Shown: positions 51,318 to 61,234 of the stretch, in pieces | How the letters are laid out: every line of letters begins with the position of its first letter | How positions within the stretch are numbered: the stretch's first letter is position 1 | Origin: Pseudocercospora fijiensis CIRAD86 | Taxonomy: Eukaryota; Ascomycota; Dothideomycetes; Mycosphaerellales; Mycosphaerellaceae | DNA: 64,000 nt | Assembly (NCBI RefSeq): GCF_000340215.1 | Contig: NW_006921533.1 | Location: 3,398,273 to 3,462,272, forward strand | Direction of reading: 5' to 3' | Program-made: the position numbers and the translations under genes | The notes under the pieces: model-generated | Database searches by the model: none | Told to the model about the DNA's origin: nothing | The model's input: the letters and a program-made list of their open reading frames with translations, nothing else

Positions 51318-52148
51318 ATGAACCAACCACCGAAACGCATCGACGAGATACAATGCGAGATCAAGGGACGAGTAGCGATTGTAAGAATCAACCAACCAAA
51401 GAAGCTCGGAGCTCTCTCACAGGACTTATTCTTCAACCTCGCTCAATGGCTGAGATACATCGACGGTCTTAACGATGTCTTCATCACCGTGCTCACGGGT
51501 ACTGGACGATTCTTCAGCGCGGGTGCCGATGTTTCGACTGCGGGACGAGACGAAGGTCCCAAGGACGAACAATACAAGAGACTCCTTCAGACATTTGCCG
51601 TGTACAACATGAATCTCACACAAGCCTTCTATAGCCATCGTAAGATCCTCGTAGCCGCGCTCAATGGACCGGTAGTCGGAATCGCTGCGGCCGTCGTCTC
51701 GCTGGCCGACTTCATCTACGCTGCGCCTCATGCGTACCTGCTCTGCCCCTTCACTTCGCTCGGATTGGTTTCGGAAGGCCTCGCTTGCCGCGCGATGGTG
51801 AACAGACTAGGCCCTGCTCGAGGGGCCGAAGCATTGCTGATGTCAAAGAGGATATCATGTGAAGAGCTGGTTCAATGTGGCTATGTCAACAAAGTGTTTG
51901 ATGTGAAGAAGGAAGAAAGTGACAAATTCCTCCAGCTGGTGCTGGAAGAAGTGGATAACAGGTTGGGCGAGCATTTGGTTCCGGACTCGTTGCTCCGGAT
52001 CAAGGCCCTAATGAAGGCACCCGAGAAGGATGTTTACGATTCGTTAGCTGTGAAGGAGATCTTCTCTGGAATGGAAGTGTTCATGAAAGGCGTCCCTCAG
52101 GCTGAATTCAGGAAGATTGCAAGTGGGCAAAAGAAACATAAGCTGTAG
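51318..52148 (+). CDS. Peroxisomal enoyl-CoA hydratase/isomerase (delta3,delta2-enoyl-CoA isomerase-like)
   Basis: 276 aa from the ATG at 51318; the frame is open upstream but that part has no family likeness. The crotonase fold is seen in VAIVRINQPKKLGALS, the first oxyanion-hole block GTGRFFSAGADVST, and the second LNGPVVGIAAAVVSLADFIY. The segment LCPFTSLGLVSEGLACRAMV carries the glutamate expected of the isomerases rather than hydratases. It ends KKHKL, a PTS1-like tripeptide, suggesting peroxisomal import and a role in beta-oxidation of unsaturated fatty acids. The promoter holds CCTCGG-type boxes. Confidence 0.88.
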   Translation: MNQPPKRIDEIQCEIKGRVAIVRINQPKKLGALSQDLFFNLAQWLRYIDGLNDVFITVLTGTGRFFSAGADVSTAGRDEGPKDEQYKRLLQTFAVYNMNLTQAFYSHRKILVAALNGPVVGIAAAVVSLADFIYAAPHAYLLCPFTSLGLVSEGLACRAMVNRLGPARGAEALLMSKRISCEELVQCGYVNKVFDVKKEESDKFLQLVLEEVDNRLGEHLVPDSLLRIKALMKAPEKDVYDSLAVKEIFSGMEVFMKGVPQAEFRKIASGQKKHKL

Positions 52149-52364
52149 TCGCATTTCGAATACCAGCTCACCTCAGCCTGTCACATGTGACAAAGGCCAG
52201 ACTTTCGTCGCTTTTCACTGAACCGTCTGCTTTGACAACATGCAACGAGTTCAATGCTGTAACATCTACTGACTTCCAGATTCACTGGTCAGCAAACACC
52301 CCAACGAGAAAACTACATCTTTAAACAAGACAAGATCCAGCTTTCATTGGCATCAAGCTTCAGT

Positions 52365-53486
52365 ATGGCAAGTGAGCACGAGAAGAGCTTCGTGGCTAAA
52401 ATTGCCACCTTACACTTGAATCGCGACTACAGCGACATGAAGATCATTTGTGGCACTCAAGAGTTCCCTCTCCATCGAGCTGTGGTATGCCCTCAGTCTT
52501 CGGTTCTTGCCGATCAAATGAAGTCTGGCTTCAAGGAGTCCAACGGCACAATTGAGCACAAAGAATTCGACGAAGACACGGTGGCCAGAATGATCCAGTA
52601 CCTCTACACACAACGATATGATGTGCCTGCCTACCCTGTCGCTTCCGAGTCGACCGCGGCCGAACATGAAGCCAATGCAGATGTCGAAAGCACTGTGCGA
52701 AACGAAGGAGTTGAGCTGGAGCCTTCCGTACCTTCGAGTAGTGTTGAGTCGGTAGCGCTGCTCCAAGGACCAGCTACGAACGCAGCCCCGGAAGACGTGG
52801 ACGCTACACAGTTCTCAAGCGGTAGCATGTCTCTGCAAACAAGCGCCTCCCTTCACGATATTCTGATGATGCACGTGAGAGTCCATCATATCGCCAACTA
52901 CTATGACATCCCCATGCTGAAGATAAAAGCAGTCCAGGAATTCTACAGCATAGTTTGGAGCAACAACTACGTATGGGAGAGGAGCGGCTTTGCGTCGGTA
53001 CTAGATGAGATCTACCGTGCAAATAAGAGCCAGGATGGTGGACTTCGTAGTGCCGCCGCCCGTCTTGCCAAGAAGCATGTCGAAGACCTAGCATTTGACG
53101 AAGCTTTCACGGATGCCATCAACGACTCCGAGAATCTGGGCGAGTTCTGCGCAGCGCTTCTCGCCGATATGACGCGCGAGTGCCGTCTTAACAAGAAGCT
53201 TGGTGACAAGGTCGCCGAGATGCTAAGAAAGGAAATGGGGAAGCTCAAGGATGACCTCAATCGTGTCCAGTATATGGCCGATCGCGAGGCCGGCCTACGA
53301 GAACGTGCTGAGAAGGATTTGGAGAGAGTCAAGGACATATTCCAGAAGGTACGGAAGTGTAAAACGTACAGTTGCGAGAACCGCATCAACGTGGCTGTTG
53401 AGCGAAGTGGTAGAGCTGGGCAAGGCGAGTATATGGTTCGCTGTCTAGGATGTCAGGCAAAGCATACGCCCAGCGATTATCGGTGA
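52365..53486 (+). CDS. BTB/POZ domain protein
   Basis: 373 aa, single exon, from the ATG at 52365. The BTB domain covers about the first 80 residues and resumes after an insertion: NRDYSDMKIICGTQEFPLHR, AVVCPQSSVLADQMKSGFKE and VARMIQYLYTQRYDVPAY. A disordered Ser/Glu-rich insert of about 70 residues separates it from HHIANYYDIPMLKIKAVQEF, the usual end of fungal BTB proteins. The C-terminal third is a probable coiled coil (RLNKKLGDKVAEMLRKEMGK) ending in a short cysteine-containing segment (CKTYSCENR.., CLGCQAKH). Such proteins often serve as adaptors for Cullin-3 or for dimerisation; the partner is unknown. Confidence 0.88.
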   Translation: MASEHEKSFVAKIATLHLNRDYSDMKIICGTQEFPLHRAVVCPQSSVLADQMKSGFKESNGTIEHKEFDEDTVARMIQYLYTQRYDVPAYPVASESTAAEHEANADVESTVRNEGVELEPSVPSSSVESVALLQGPATNAAPEDVDATQFSSGSMSLQTSASLHDILMMHVRVHHIANYYDIPMLKIKAVQEFYSIVWSNNYVWERSGFASVLDEIYRANKSQDGGLRSAAARLAKKHVEDLAFDEAFTDAINDSENLGEFCAALLADMTRECRLNKKLGDKVAEMLRKEMGKLKDDLNRVQYMADREAGLRERAEKDLERVKDIFQKVRKCKTYSCENRINVAVERSGRAGQGEYMVRCLGCQAKHTPSDYR

Positions 53487-53862
53487 TTGATTTAGCGATG
53501 GTGTACCATTAGATGCCACTAAGGTCCTGTCCGATCGCGCAGAGATGATATCTCGGAGAAGGGCTGCGGTGAGCCGTCCAGTCTCAGCGCTGCTGATGCA
53601 TCTCATATTTCTCAAGTCCTGCATGGGTTTTCTTCAAGCTGATGTGCGGGTGCCGAGGCCATTTGACACAGCTTCCATCTCAAGGATCTCAACCACTGCA
53701 TCATTCGGGTGGGTTGCTACATCATGCGCAGTGCCGTTCGCCTGCATTCATGCAACTTTGCGGTACGGCCGTGCCATTCGATGACTTCTCGTGACGTGGC
53801 TGGAGAAACAGGTTGGCATGCGCAAGACTTGATCTTCGATTCCAAACCATGTTGTTTGTCGA
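53487..53862. other. Tail-to-tail intergenic stretch
   Basis: 3' ends of the BTB gene (plus) and of the gene at 53863 (minus). No gene or RNA recognised. Confidence 0.5.
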
Positions 53863-54525
53863 TCACGGCCTGCTATCTCGCCGCTGAAGTCGTGGATCAC
53901 GGGAGATGTCGATAGGCGATGCGTTGACTCTTCGGGGATCTCTATTAGGACTTGTCGCTCCCCTAACGGCGGAAGCGCTCGCACTGCTCGTCCTCCTCAC
54001 ATTCCATGGGGCGGAAGCAGCAGATCCTCCAGTTGAGTTACGTCGTCGTTCTCTCTGCAAAGCAGCCTTGAAGAAATTTCTTGTCCGTGAAGCATGCTTC
54101 TCATACAGCTCAATTTGATCGAGAGTCTCTTTGGCGAGCTTGATCTCGGGTGGAGGCGTTACCTGCCGGGTGCCGGGTGGTGGAGGAGGAAGCGTGGCAT
54201 CTGGCCTCAGATAAGGATCTCCCATAGACTCTGTGTATGGTGTGTTCATGGCAGCCAGCATCTGCTCCATTGTAGGATGTTGAGACGGGAGCGCACGACC
54301 TCGAGGCCCATCGACGTCCATTGCTTCCACGCCATGTTCGACTGCAGAAAGCTTGCGCTTGCGCTTGGCAGTCTCAATAATGCGTGATTTGACATGGTTC
54401 TGCTGCCTCTCGATATTGCTGATGATCATGTTCAGGCGGGCTTCCTTGCTGGGTGGCTTTTGAATCTCCATGGGATTGGGCAGTGGGAGCAGGATGTGAG
54501 GAATCAAGCCGTCCTTTGAGGCCAT
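53863..54525 (-). CDS. Uncharacterised protein, probably nuclear
   Basis: 220 aa from the ATG at 54525. It opens MASKDGLIPHILLPLPNPME, followed by a helical basic stretch (EARLNMIISNIERQQNHVKS) and RKRKLS. The middle is Pro-rich (ATLPPPPPGTRQVTPPPEIK), then a short helix (LDQIELYEKHASRTRNFFKA) and an Arg/Ser-rich tail with repeated RDPR. The basic clusters suggest nuclear location or RNA/DNA contact; no domain is recognised. It is divergent from the sphingomyelinase gene with about 300 bp between, a stretch in which I see nothing else. Confidence 0.6.
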   Translation of the reverse strand: MASKDGLIPHILLPLPNPMEIQKPPSKEARLNMIISNIERQQNHVKSRIIETAKRKRKLSAVEHGVEAMDVDGPRGRALPSQHPTMEQMLAAMNTPYTESMGDPYLRPDATLPPPPPGTRQVTPPPEIKLAKETLDQIELYEKHASRTRNFFKAALQRERRRNSTGGSAASAPWNVRRTSSASASAVRGATSPNRDPRRVNASPIDISRDPRLQRRDSRP

Positions 54526-54827
54526 GTTGGTAGAATGGGTGCTCGGACATTGCTTGCGGTGTTTTTCACGTGGTGTAGGAATGAGGAAGAGTTGGACAGG
54601 AACATGAAGCCGTTACTTCGACAACGTTCTCGCGAGGAAGAGCCAATGCACAAACAAGCTCTCGCTTCTCGCGTCAGAAATCTTGGCAAGATGACTTTGA
54701 TGGCTGTGATTGGCTCATAAGCCGGAATACAGTTCAGCACAGCATTGATGGAAGCAATGCATTGGCTGGTACAGTATTCCATCAGATGGTATGTCAAGCT
54801 AGGATGTAAATAATATGACGACGCCTC

Positions 54828-56963
54828 ATGACGGCGCGCGTGCTACACGTACTCCTCGCAATGCCTTCCATCCGCAGCGTCCTTGCTGTAGCAGTAGCAC
54901 CACTGCTGCTCCGGCCCAGCGACGCGCAATCCTCGTATGGCAGCTCATCTGATGCCGATACCACTCCACCGTCACCTGCCTCCCAGTCATTCGTTGCTCC
55001 CGCAGGATATCCAACCAACGTATTCTCCTCCTACTACCCGGCACCCTCCGGACAGCAGCCGCAGCCGGCCATATTTGATCCCATCCTCAACATCACCTGC
55101 CCAGCCAATCTCACCAATCCAGACACAATTCCCGACGACGACCTGGATCCAGTGTACTATCCAAAGCCAATCGCAAATCTCTCCAAGGCAGATCGAGAAC
55201 GCGTCATCTCCAAAGCCATCGCTCACGTCAAGTTGATCATCGCAAATTCATCCATCGCCAGCAACTGCACAAAATGTATCCAAGCTCTGGAAGTGGGCAA
55301 GCGAGCCGCGCAGCTTGCACCCTCGCTCGTGCCTCCTGCCATGCTTTCTCTTTGCAACGATACCAAGTTCCACTCCTCTGGTACTTGCATTGAGGACTTT
55401 GAAGCAACTACGTTCGGTGCTATCTGGACGCAGGTCTTGGCTTTTGCAAATGTCAGCGGCATAGATGGTCACTACATCTGCAATTCCATCGCATCTTTCT
55501 GCCCACCTCCCGCGCCGATTGCTTTAAATGGCACGAATTTATTCCCTAAGCCGAAGCCAAAGCATCCCTCGCCGCCAAAGCCCAGCGGCAAACGGGTCAA
55601 AGTCCTACACATGTCAGACTTCCACCTCGATCCACGCTATAAAGTTGGTTCCGAGGGCAATTGCACCTCCGGTCTGTGCTGCCGCAGCAATGCGAAAAAT
55701 TCCAATGAACCAGCGGGACAGCTGAGTTTCCCAGCTCCCCTGTATGGCTACTTTGAGTGTGACACTCCATATGATCTGGGTCTGGCGGCGCTTCAGGCAG
55801 TCGGACCTTTGACTGGCACTTCCAAGCAGAATCCATTAGCTTGGACCATCTACACTGGTGATCTAGTTTCGCACGACCCCCAGACTGAGCTCAGCAGGGC
55901 CTACACTGAGTATGCTGAGACCTCCATCTACGACTATATGTTCCGTCATTACCTTACAGGGCCGGTATTCCCTGTGCTTGGTAACCACGACACCAATCCT
56001 GAAGCGATCGATGCACCTCACTCATTACCAGGCCCGCTCGGTCAACAGATGAGCTGGAACTTCGACCATGTATCCGCCCTGTGGCAGCATGAAGGCTGGC
56101 TTAGCAAGGAAGCTGCTCATCAAGCAAGACTTCACTATGGAGCGTACAGCATCAAGAATCACTACGGCTTGAGAATGATAACGTTCAATTCCGACTTCTG
56201 GTACAAGAGCAATTTTCTGAACTTCATCAACACCAGCAATCCAGATGTGAGTGGAATGTTCAAATGGGTCATCAAAGAATTGCAAGCAGCAGAAGATGCT
56301 GGTGAACGGGTTTGGCTTTTTGCACACGTCTTGTCAGGCTGGGATGGCACAAATCCCCTCCCGAACCCGACAAACTTGTTCTACGAGATCGTGCAGCGCT
56401 ACTCGCCGCACGTCATCGCCAACATCTTCTTCGGTCATACTCACGAGGACCAATTCATGATCTACTATGCTAACAATGCCACCCACCGATCTCGTGACAC
56501 AGCACTCAATGTCGGTTGGATAGGACCATCCGTCACACCCCTGACGAACTTGAACAGCGGTTTTCGAATGTATGAAGTTGATACTGGCTCCTTTGATGTC
56601 TATGAAGCATATACTTGGTACGCTGATGTGAGCTCATTCTCGAATCTCACAACACATGGCCCCACATTTCAATTCGAGTATTCGACGAGAGAGACGTATG
56701 GTCCATCAGCGAAGTGGCCAGCAGATGCACCCTTGAACGCAACTTTCTGGCATGCTGTCACAGAGGCCATGGAGAAGGATCACAGTCTTGTCTCCAAGTT
56801 CAATACTCTGCAAGGCAAGAGTAGTATTAAGAGTCCGAATTGCACCACCAGTGCATGTGCAGAGGCGAAAATCTGTTACATGAGAAGTGGGAGTGTTCCG
56901 CTTAGCAGGCAATGTCCACAAGGCTATGGCAGCGTGCAGAGTGCCTTCAAGCCGACATCATGA
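54828..56963 (+). CDS. Acid sphingomyelinase-like phosphodiesterase
   Basis: 711 aa, single exon; the second ATG at 54861 (MPSIRSVLAVAVAPLLLRPS) gives a cleaner signal peptide. Order: signal peptide, Pro/Ser-rich linker, a saposin-B-like domain with paired cysteines (SNCTKCIQAL, MLSLCN, GHYICNSIASFC), a proline linker, then a calcineurin-type metallophosphatase. Metal-binding motifs seen: HMSDFHLDPRY (about residue 263), YTGDLVSHD, FPVLGNHDTNPEA (about 384), LFAHVLSGWDG and FFGHTHEDQF (about 535). Many NxT/S sites support secretion. The enzyme class hydrolyses sphingomyelin to ceramide and phosphocholine, typically in an acidic compartment or outside the cell. Native substrate in the fungus is not known. 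Confidence 0.93.
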   Translation: MTARVLHVLLAMPSIRSVLAVAVAPLLLRPSDAQSSYGSSSDADTTPPSPASQSFVAPAGYPTNVFSSYYPAPSGQQPQPAIFDPILNITCPANLTNPDTIPDDDLDPVYYPKPIANLSKADRERVISKAIAHVKLIIANSSIASNCTKCIQALEVGKRAAQLAPSLVPPAMLSLCNDTKFHSSGTCIEDFEATTFGAIWTQVLAFANVSGIDGHYICNSIASFCPPPAPIALNGTNLFPKPKPKHPSPPKPSGKRVKVLHMSDFHLDPRYKVGSEGNCTSGLCCRSNAKNSNEPAGQLSFPAPLYGYFECDTPYDLGLAALQAVGPLTGTSKQNPLAWTIYTGDLVSHDPQTELSRAYTEYAETSIYDYMFRHYLTGPVFPVLGNHDTNPEAIDAPHSLPGPLGQQMSWNFDHVSALWQHEGWLSKEAAHQARLHYGAYSIKNHYGLRMITFNSDFWYKSNFLNFINTSNPDVSGMFKWVIKELQAAEDAGERVWLFAHVLSGWDGTNPLPNPTNLFYEIVQRYSPHVIANIFFGHTHEDQFMIYYANNATHRSRDTALNVGWIGPSVTPLTNLNSGFRMYEVDTGSFDVYEAYTWYADVSSFSNLTTHGPTFQFEYSTRETYGPSAKWPADAPLNATFWHAVTEAMEKDHSLVSKFNTLQGKSSIKSPNCTTSACAEAKICYMRSGSVPLSRQCPQGYGSVQSAFKPTS

Positions 56964-57022
56964 GCTTAGTAGCTCTGGCACATAGATGAAGAGTAAAAGT
57001 AATTGGTGCTGAAAATGATCTT

Positions 57023-60000
57023 TCACGCTTTCTTCCTTCTCTTGCCTCCGCCTCCTCCGCCTTCACCACCATTCTCCCAGCCTTTTCTCTTCTTGCCCTC
57101 CCTCTTCCAGAACTCATCACGTTCCCTCTTTTCTCTCTCCTTCCTCTTCTCCTCATTCTCAGCAACCTTAGCCCGATATCCTTGCTTCCTCTCCTCTTGC
57201 TTAGCTCGCCTCTTCTCAACTTTCTCATTCCGGAGCGACATGACCTGCTGCATGAGCCGTCTCGCCACTTTCTCTTCACCGCCAAGCACAACAGCTCGTT
57301 TCTGCATATAAGACTCCTTCTTTTGTGGCTTCATTTGAGTGATTTGGGATTTGTACGGCAGACCGGCTTGAAGCTTGCGAGGCACGCGTAAGGGGTTGAA
57401 GTGTCGCTCTTGTCGTTCGACAGGTCGATACGCTGAATTTTTGATCTTCGGGGTGGGAATTTTCTGAGCGGCTCGAACCTGACCGGTGAGACGCATGCCT
57501 TCCCAAGCTTCGGAGTCTCCGCCTTCGAGGAGTTCAGTCACAGGATTATAGAACCGGTGAGGTCGGACCGGGTACCATGCCCGCAGGAAGACGATATCGG
57601 ACATGAGGATTTTGTCTTCGAATGTAGCACGGAAGCAGCCTTCAGGTTTCGACAGCGCCTTCTTGATTTGGCCTCGAATGCCAGAAACAGTTTTGATTCC
57701 AGCACCTTCGAATTTGGCGATTTCCAGCGCCGACGAAAACATGTCTTTGATAAATGCAGTGTTCTTGAAGATCTTGTATGGATGGCCTGTCAATTTCAGC
57801 TTCTTCACGATCTCTGTGCTTTCGTCGACGTTGAGAACAACTCCCGTCGCTGCGATTCGGAATCCAGGATTCTTGTTCGAGAAGCTCTGTACACAACAGA
57901 ATCCTGTATTCGGCGCAGCGAGAGGTCCGTAGAAGGTTCCAAAGCAATGCATATGCTCCGGCGTATACTTGAGCATCCTATTCCGCGTTCGCGAGTCAGA
58001 AATGCTGTAGACTGGTGTTGACTGGAATCGTCGCCATCCAAGCGAGAAGATCAAAGGATCATTCGTCTTGAGAATCTTCTTGTGCCAGCGGTGGCGCTTT
58101 ATGCGAACCTGGACGAAGCCCATTCGCTCTTCGGTTGGCTGCAGCCCGCCAATGAGTATAGGGAATCGGGCATCAAAGTTCTCGGTGAATTCGCATGGCA
58201 CGTTCGTTAGAATGAGCCGAGCATAAGTCCCTGCTCTATAGCCCTCCGCGCGGATTCGTGTAGCCTCGTCAAGGTCTTCGAACTCTTTGCGATTGATCTC
58301 TTGCTGCTTCTGGAGCAGCGCCTTTTGTGCATCGTACCACTCGTCCTCGCCATAATCTTGCTCCTCGGCTTGACCATTAGCCTGTCGATTGGTATTCTTC
58401 GGATTAAGAAACCCTTCGCGATCCTCTTCCTCGAATCTCATCTTCAGATCTTCTTTCTTGCGCGCGTTGCGTTCGCGCTCGTCTTCTAGGGTCTCACCGG
58501 TCTCCGCTCCGCCGTGCTTTTCGCCAGACTCAAGATCTTCGAATTCGCCATCTCCTTCGTCGTCATCGCCAAGTCCGTCGAATGGGTCTGAATCGTCGTC
58601 CTGACCTAGTGCGTCAGCATTGGCTCCAGTCAGTCTCGTGGAAGCAAAACGCTGCCTCAAAGCCTCCATATTTTCCTCGTCAGTCCATTTCTCTTCCAGT
58701 TCCTCATAGTTCAAGGCAGGAATCATGCGATCTTCTTCGATCTCATCTGCATTCGGCTTCTTCCTCTGAAAGAAATCATCGTCCTGTTCGTCATCCGCTA
58801 GATCTGCACCGTCGTCCTTTTCGCCTCGCCACTTCTTCACGACCTCAGCAGTTGACAGCATATCATCGTACATCATTTTCGCGAGTTCGGCTACTCGAAA
58901 CGGCTGTTTCCGCCCACGAAGCTGCTTCATGCGGTCCTCCATGTTGTCCTTCCATCTGACGGCACCGTCCTCGTCTTCCTCGTCCTCGTCAGCATCTTCA
59001 TCGAGGTCGTCTCCTGCTTCAGAGTCGTCCTCCAGCTCTTGGTCAGATACTGAAGACAGGGACCCGAGGTCGCTATCAGAGTCGGCAAATGCCACGTCGC
59101 CATCGACTTCACGATCTTTCTCCTTTCGTCCTTTCGACAGCTTCTCGGGTGCTTGTTGCAAAGCTTCCAGATCTGCCTCATCGTCGGTCTCTCCACTCTC
59201 GAACCCTTCGTCTTCAGGATCATCATCCTCGGCGTCGTCCCGCTCATATATTCTTGCCTTTCTAGCACTTGACCTGCCAGTGTCCTTGACATCTTCGTCG
59301 TCCTCTAGCTTTTTCAGTCTTTCGCCTCCATCAAAAAGAGCAATGCCCTGGTCATCTTCTCCAAGCAGCTTTCGCTCGCCTTGAAGGCCCACGACCAATT
59401 GTTCCCCCAGACCTCGGTCTTCGTCGTCATCTTCAGCATTAAAGGTATTGCTCTTGACATCAATGTATACGGCATCCTTGTCCACGAGTACTCCGCCCAC
59501 GTCGCTCATAGGCGCATATATGACCTTCTGCTTCTCGCCAAGTCGTTTCCGTTTCTTCGTGCCCTCCGCTTTTTCTCGTGCTTGCTCAAAGTATGGAGTC
59601 GGACATGGATCTGGTAGAGACTCCACTCGATCGACTTTCAGATCGCCAACACCTGGTACATGCACACGCACGTCGTGAGATGGGAAATTTGTACCTCGCA
59701 AGTACCCATATAGAGCTACCGTTCGATCGCACTTCTCGTCGTTTTCGATCTCGGTCGGCGGCGTGATGTCGAGCATTCGATCGGCTAAAGCATAAGGGTG
59801 CGAATTCCTCCAGACTAGAGGCCTCGGATTCTTCATGACACTCAGGAAGCGCGACAAGTTCAATACTTCACGATCTGGATATCTTCCGCTGATCACACCA
59901 GACAAGTAGAACAGCTTTGCGCCTTGGTAGAGCTCCGACCAAAATCTGTGCTTCAGTCTCTTCTTCTGTGCTTTCAGTGTATCTTGCTTTCGGAACAAAT

Positions 60001-60520
60001 CCAAATGGGTTAAGATGCCAAAAACATTTCCCGGCATACCAGTGCTGCTCAGAACCGACAAGAACTCCATGGTCTCCATTTCGAAGCCATAGTTGCCATC
60101 GATCATGAGCAGCACGATATCTACCACTTTCGCAAGGTCGATCGCACTTGCCAGACTATCGCTCGGTCCTTCCACAAATGTCAATCGCCGCCTCTTGCTG
60201 GTAACGACAGTAATGGGCCCTGTCGGCTGCGAAATTGTCTGCCGTGCATACCGCTTCACCAAGCTCTTGATTAAAGTCGTCTTGCCCACCCCGGGTGGAC
60301 CAACGACGCCCACAACTAAGGGTGGCGCCTCCTCTGGCAGTCTGTCCACAAGCGGGACATGCAACCTCTTTTCCTTGACATCGTGGCTTCGAGCTGCCTG
60401 TTTCGCGAGTCGTCCTGGAGCGGCAAAGGCGAACGCTTTGGGATTTGGCTGGCTCTTGTCATGCTTCTTCTTCTCCTTGGTCGCACGATGCGCCCGGTGT
60501 ATCTGGTCTTCGCCTGCCAT
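57023..60520 (-). CDS. BMS1: Ribosome biogenesis GTPase BMS1
   Basis: 1165 aa, single exon, from the ATG at 60520 (MAGEDQIHRAHRATKEKKKH); the frame extends upstream but this start matches the family. The N-terminal GTP-binding domain has VVGVVGPPGVGKTTLIKSLV (about residue 75), TFVEGPSDSLASAIDLAKVV and LTHLDLFRKQDTLKAQKKRL. A long acidic middle follows, then the AARP2CN/Bms1-Tsr1 C-terminal part (YARLILTNVPCEF, FPILIGGLQPTEERMGFVQ, HCFGTFYGPLAAPNTGFCC, FLRAWYPVRPHRFYNPVTEL) and a basic Lys/Arg tail. Bms1 acts with Rcl1 in the nucleolar SSU processome for 18S rRNA maturation. Its 3' end is only 59 bp from the sphingomyelinase stop. Confidence 0.94.
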   Translation of the reverse strand: MAGEDQIHRAHRATKEKKKHDKSQPNPKAFAFAAPGRLAKQAARSHDVKEKRLHVPLVDRLPEEAPPLVVGVVGPPGVGKTTLIKSLVKRYARQTISQPTGPITVVTSKRRRLTFVEGPSDSLASAIDLAKVVDIVLLMIDGNYGFEMETMEFLSVLSSTGMPGNVFGILTHLDLFRKQDTLKAQKKRLKHRFWSELYQGAKLFYLSGVISGRYPDREVLNLSRFLSVMKNPRPLVWRNSHPYALADRMLDITPPTEIENDEKCDRTVALYGYLRGTNFPSHDVRVHVPGVGDLKVDRVESLPDPCPTPYFEQAREKAEGTKKRKRLGEKQKVIYAPMSDVGGVLVDKDAVYIDVKSNTFNAEDDDEDRGLGEQLVVGLQGERKLLGEDDQGIALFDGGERLKKLEDDEDVKDTGRSSARKARIYERDDAEDDDPEDEGFESGETDDEADLEALQQAPEKLSKGRKEKDREVDGDVAFADSDSDLGSLSSVSDQELEDDSEAGDDLDEDADEDEEDEDGAVRWKDNMEDRMKQLRGRKQPFRVAELAKMMYDDMLSTAEVVKKWRGEKDDGADLADDEQDDDFFQRKKPNADEIEEDRMIPALNYEELEEKWTDEENMEALRQRFASTRLTGANADALGQDDDSDPFDGLGDDDEGDGEFEDLESGEKHGGAETGETLEDERERNARKKEDLKMRFEEEDREGFLNPKNTNRQANGQAEEQDYGEDEWYDAQKALLQKQQEINRKEFEDLDEATRIRAEGYRAGTYARLILTNVPCEFTENFDARFPILIGGLQPTEERMGFVQVRIKRHRWHKKILKTNDPLIFSLGWRRFQSTPVYSISDSRTRNRMLKYTPEHMHCFGTFYGPLAAPNTGFCCVQSFSNKNPGFRIAATGVVLNVDESTEIVKKLKLTGHPYKIFKNTAFIKDMFSSALEIAKFEGAGIKTVSGIRGQIKKALSKPEGCFRATFEDKILMSDIVFLRAWYPVRPHRFYNPVTELLEGGDSEAWEGMRLTGQVRAAQKIPTPKIKNSAYRPVERQERHFNPLRVPRKLQAGLPYKSQITQMKPQKKESYMQKRAVVLGGEEKVARRLMQQVMSLRNEKVEKRRAKQEERKQGYRAKVAENEEKRKEREKRERDEFWKREGKKRKGWENGGEGGGGGGKRRKKA

Positions 60521-60850
60521 CTTCGGCGAGTGCTGTGTGTAGCGATCACATGCGAATACAATCGGCCTTCGCCATGGCGACTGCCAAAAATTTCGAGATC
60601 GGAGTTCGGCCCTGCAGCTGGGATCAAGCTTCGGCAGGGATTGGATCCGGCTAAAGACGGCAGTCGCGTGTTCAGCGTGGGCAGGCACGTCATTCCATCT
60701 GTGTCCGCCAGGCCTCACCATTCACATGCATATACAATCCTCCCAACCTCCTGCTTGAGCCGACTCTTTCTTCCCCTTCCCATAACCTTCCCCGACCATT
60801 TCAAGCTGTCTTCACTTCTCCGCAGATTCTCAACTTCACCATCCTTCAAG
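60521..60850. promoter_or_regulatory. Head-to-head promoter region of BMS1 and the I9 inhibitor gene
   Basis: About 330 bp separating two divergent start codons; pyrimidine-rich on the plus strand near 60760-60840, just before the small inhibitor gene. No specific operator recognised. Confidence 0.4.
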
Positions 60851-61234
60851 ATGCCTTACAGGATCAACGTAGGGTGGCTTCCAGCGCTGTTAACCGACAA
60901 GCTTGCTGACAGCTATCTCAGGTCTCTCTTAAGGACAAGAATGGCGACCAGTCAAAGTACGATGCGTATGTTAGACCCTGAGCCGGTGGAGAAGGACAGG
61001 TACTTATCGATTACCACAGTGCCAAGAAGCAAGTAGAGGAGCAAGGCGGCAAGATCGTCAACGAGTACACCTTGATCAAGGGCTTCACGTGAGTTAGACT
61101 GCGCCGGTGAGGCTCAAGACTGGACTGAACAATATGATTTCGACAGTGCCGAATTCCCAGACGACAAGGTCTACTCCCTCTCCACCGACGATCACATCAA
61201 TGTCGAGAACGATGGCAAGGTCACGACTCAATAA
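60851..61234 (+). CDS. Proteinase inhibitor I9-like protein (Pbi2/POIA1 type)
   Basis: Four small exons: 60851-60868, 60922-60965, 61020-61088 and 61147-61234, giving 72 aa. All introns are GT..AG (53, 54 and 58 nt) and keep phase. It reads MPYRINVSLKDKNGDQSKYD then AAKKQVEEQGGKIVNEYTL and IKGFTAEFPDDKVYSL.., ending GKVTTQ. This is the I9 fold of subtilisin propeptides and free inhibitors such as yeast Pbi2 and the Pleurotus inhibitor, with the EYTLIKGF core. No signal peptide, so probably a cytosolic or vacuolar inhibitor of a subtilisin-type protease (proteinase B in yeast). The gene is too fragmented to appear as one ORF. Confidence 0.9.

Noticed and set aside
56964..57022. Possible overlap or shared terminator of sphingomyelinase and BMS1 genes
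   Set aside because: A 59-bp tail-to-tail gap is ordinary for a compact fungal genome, and no terminator structure can be claimed by eye.
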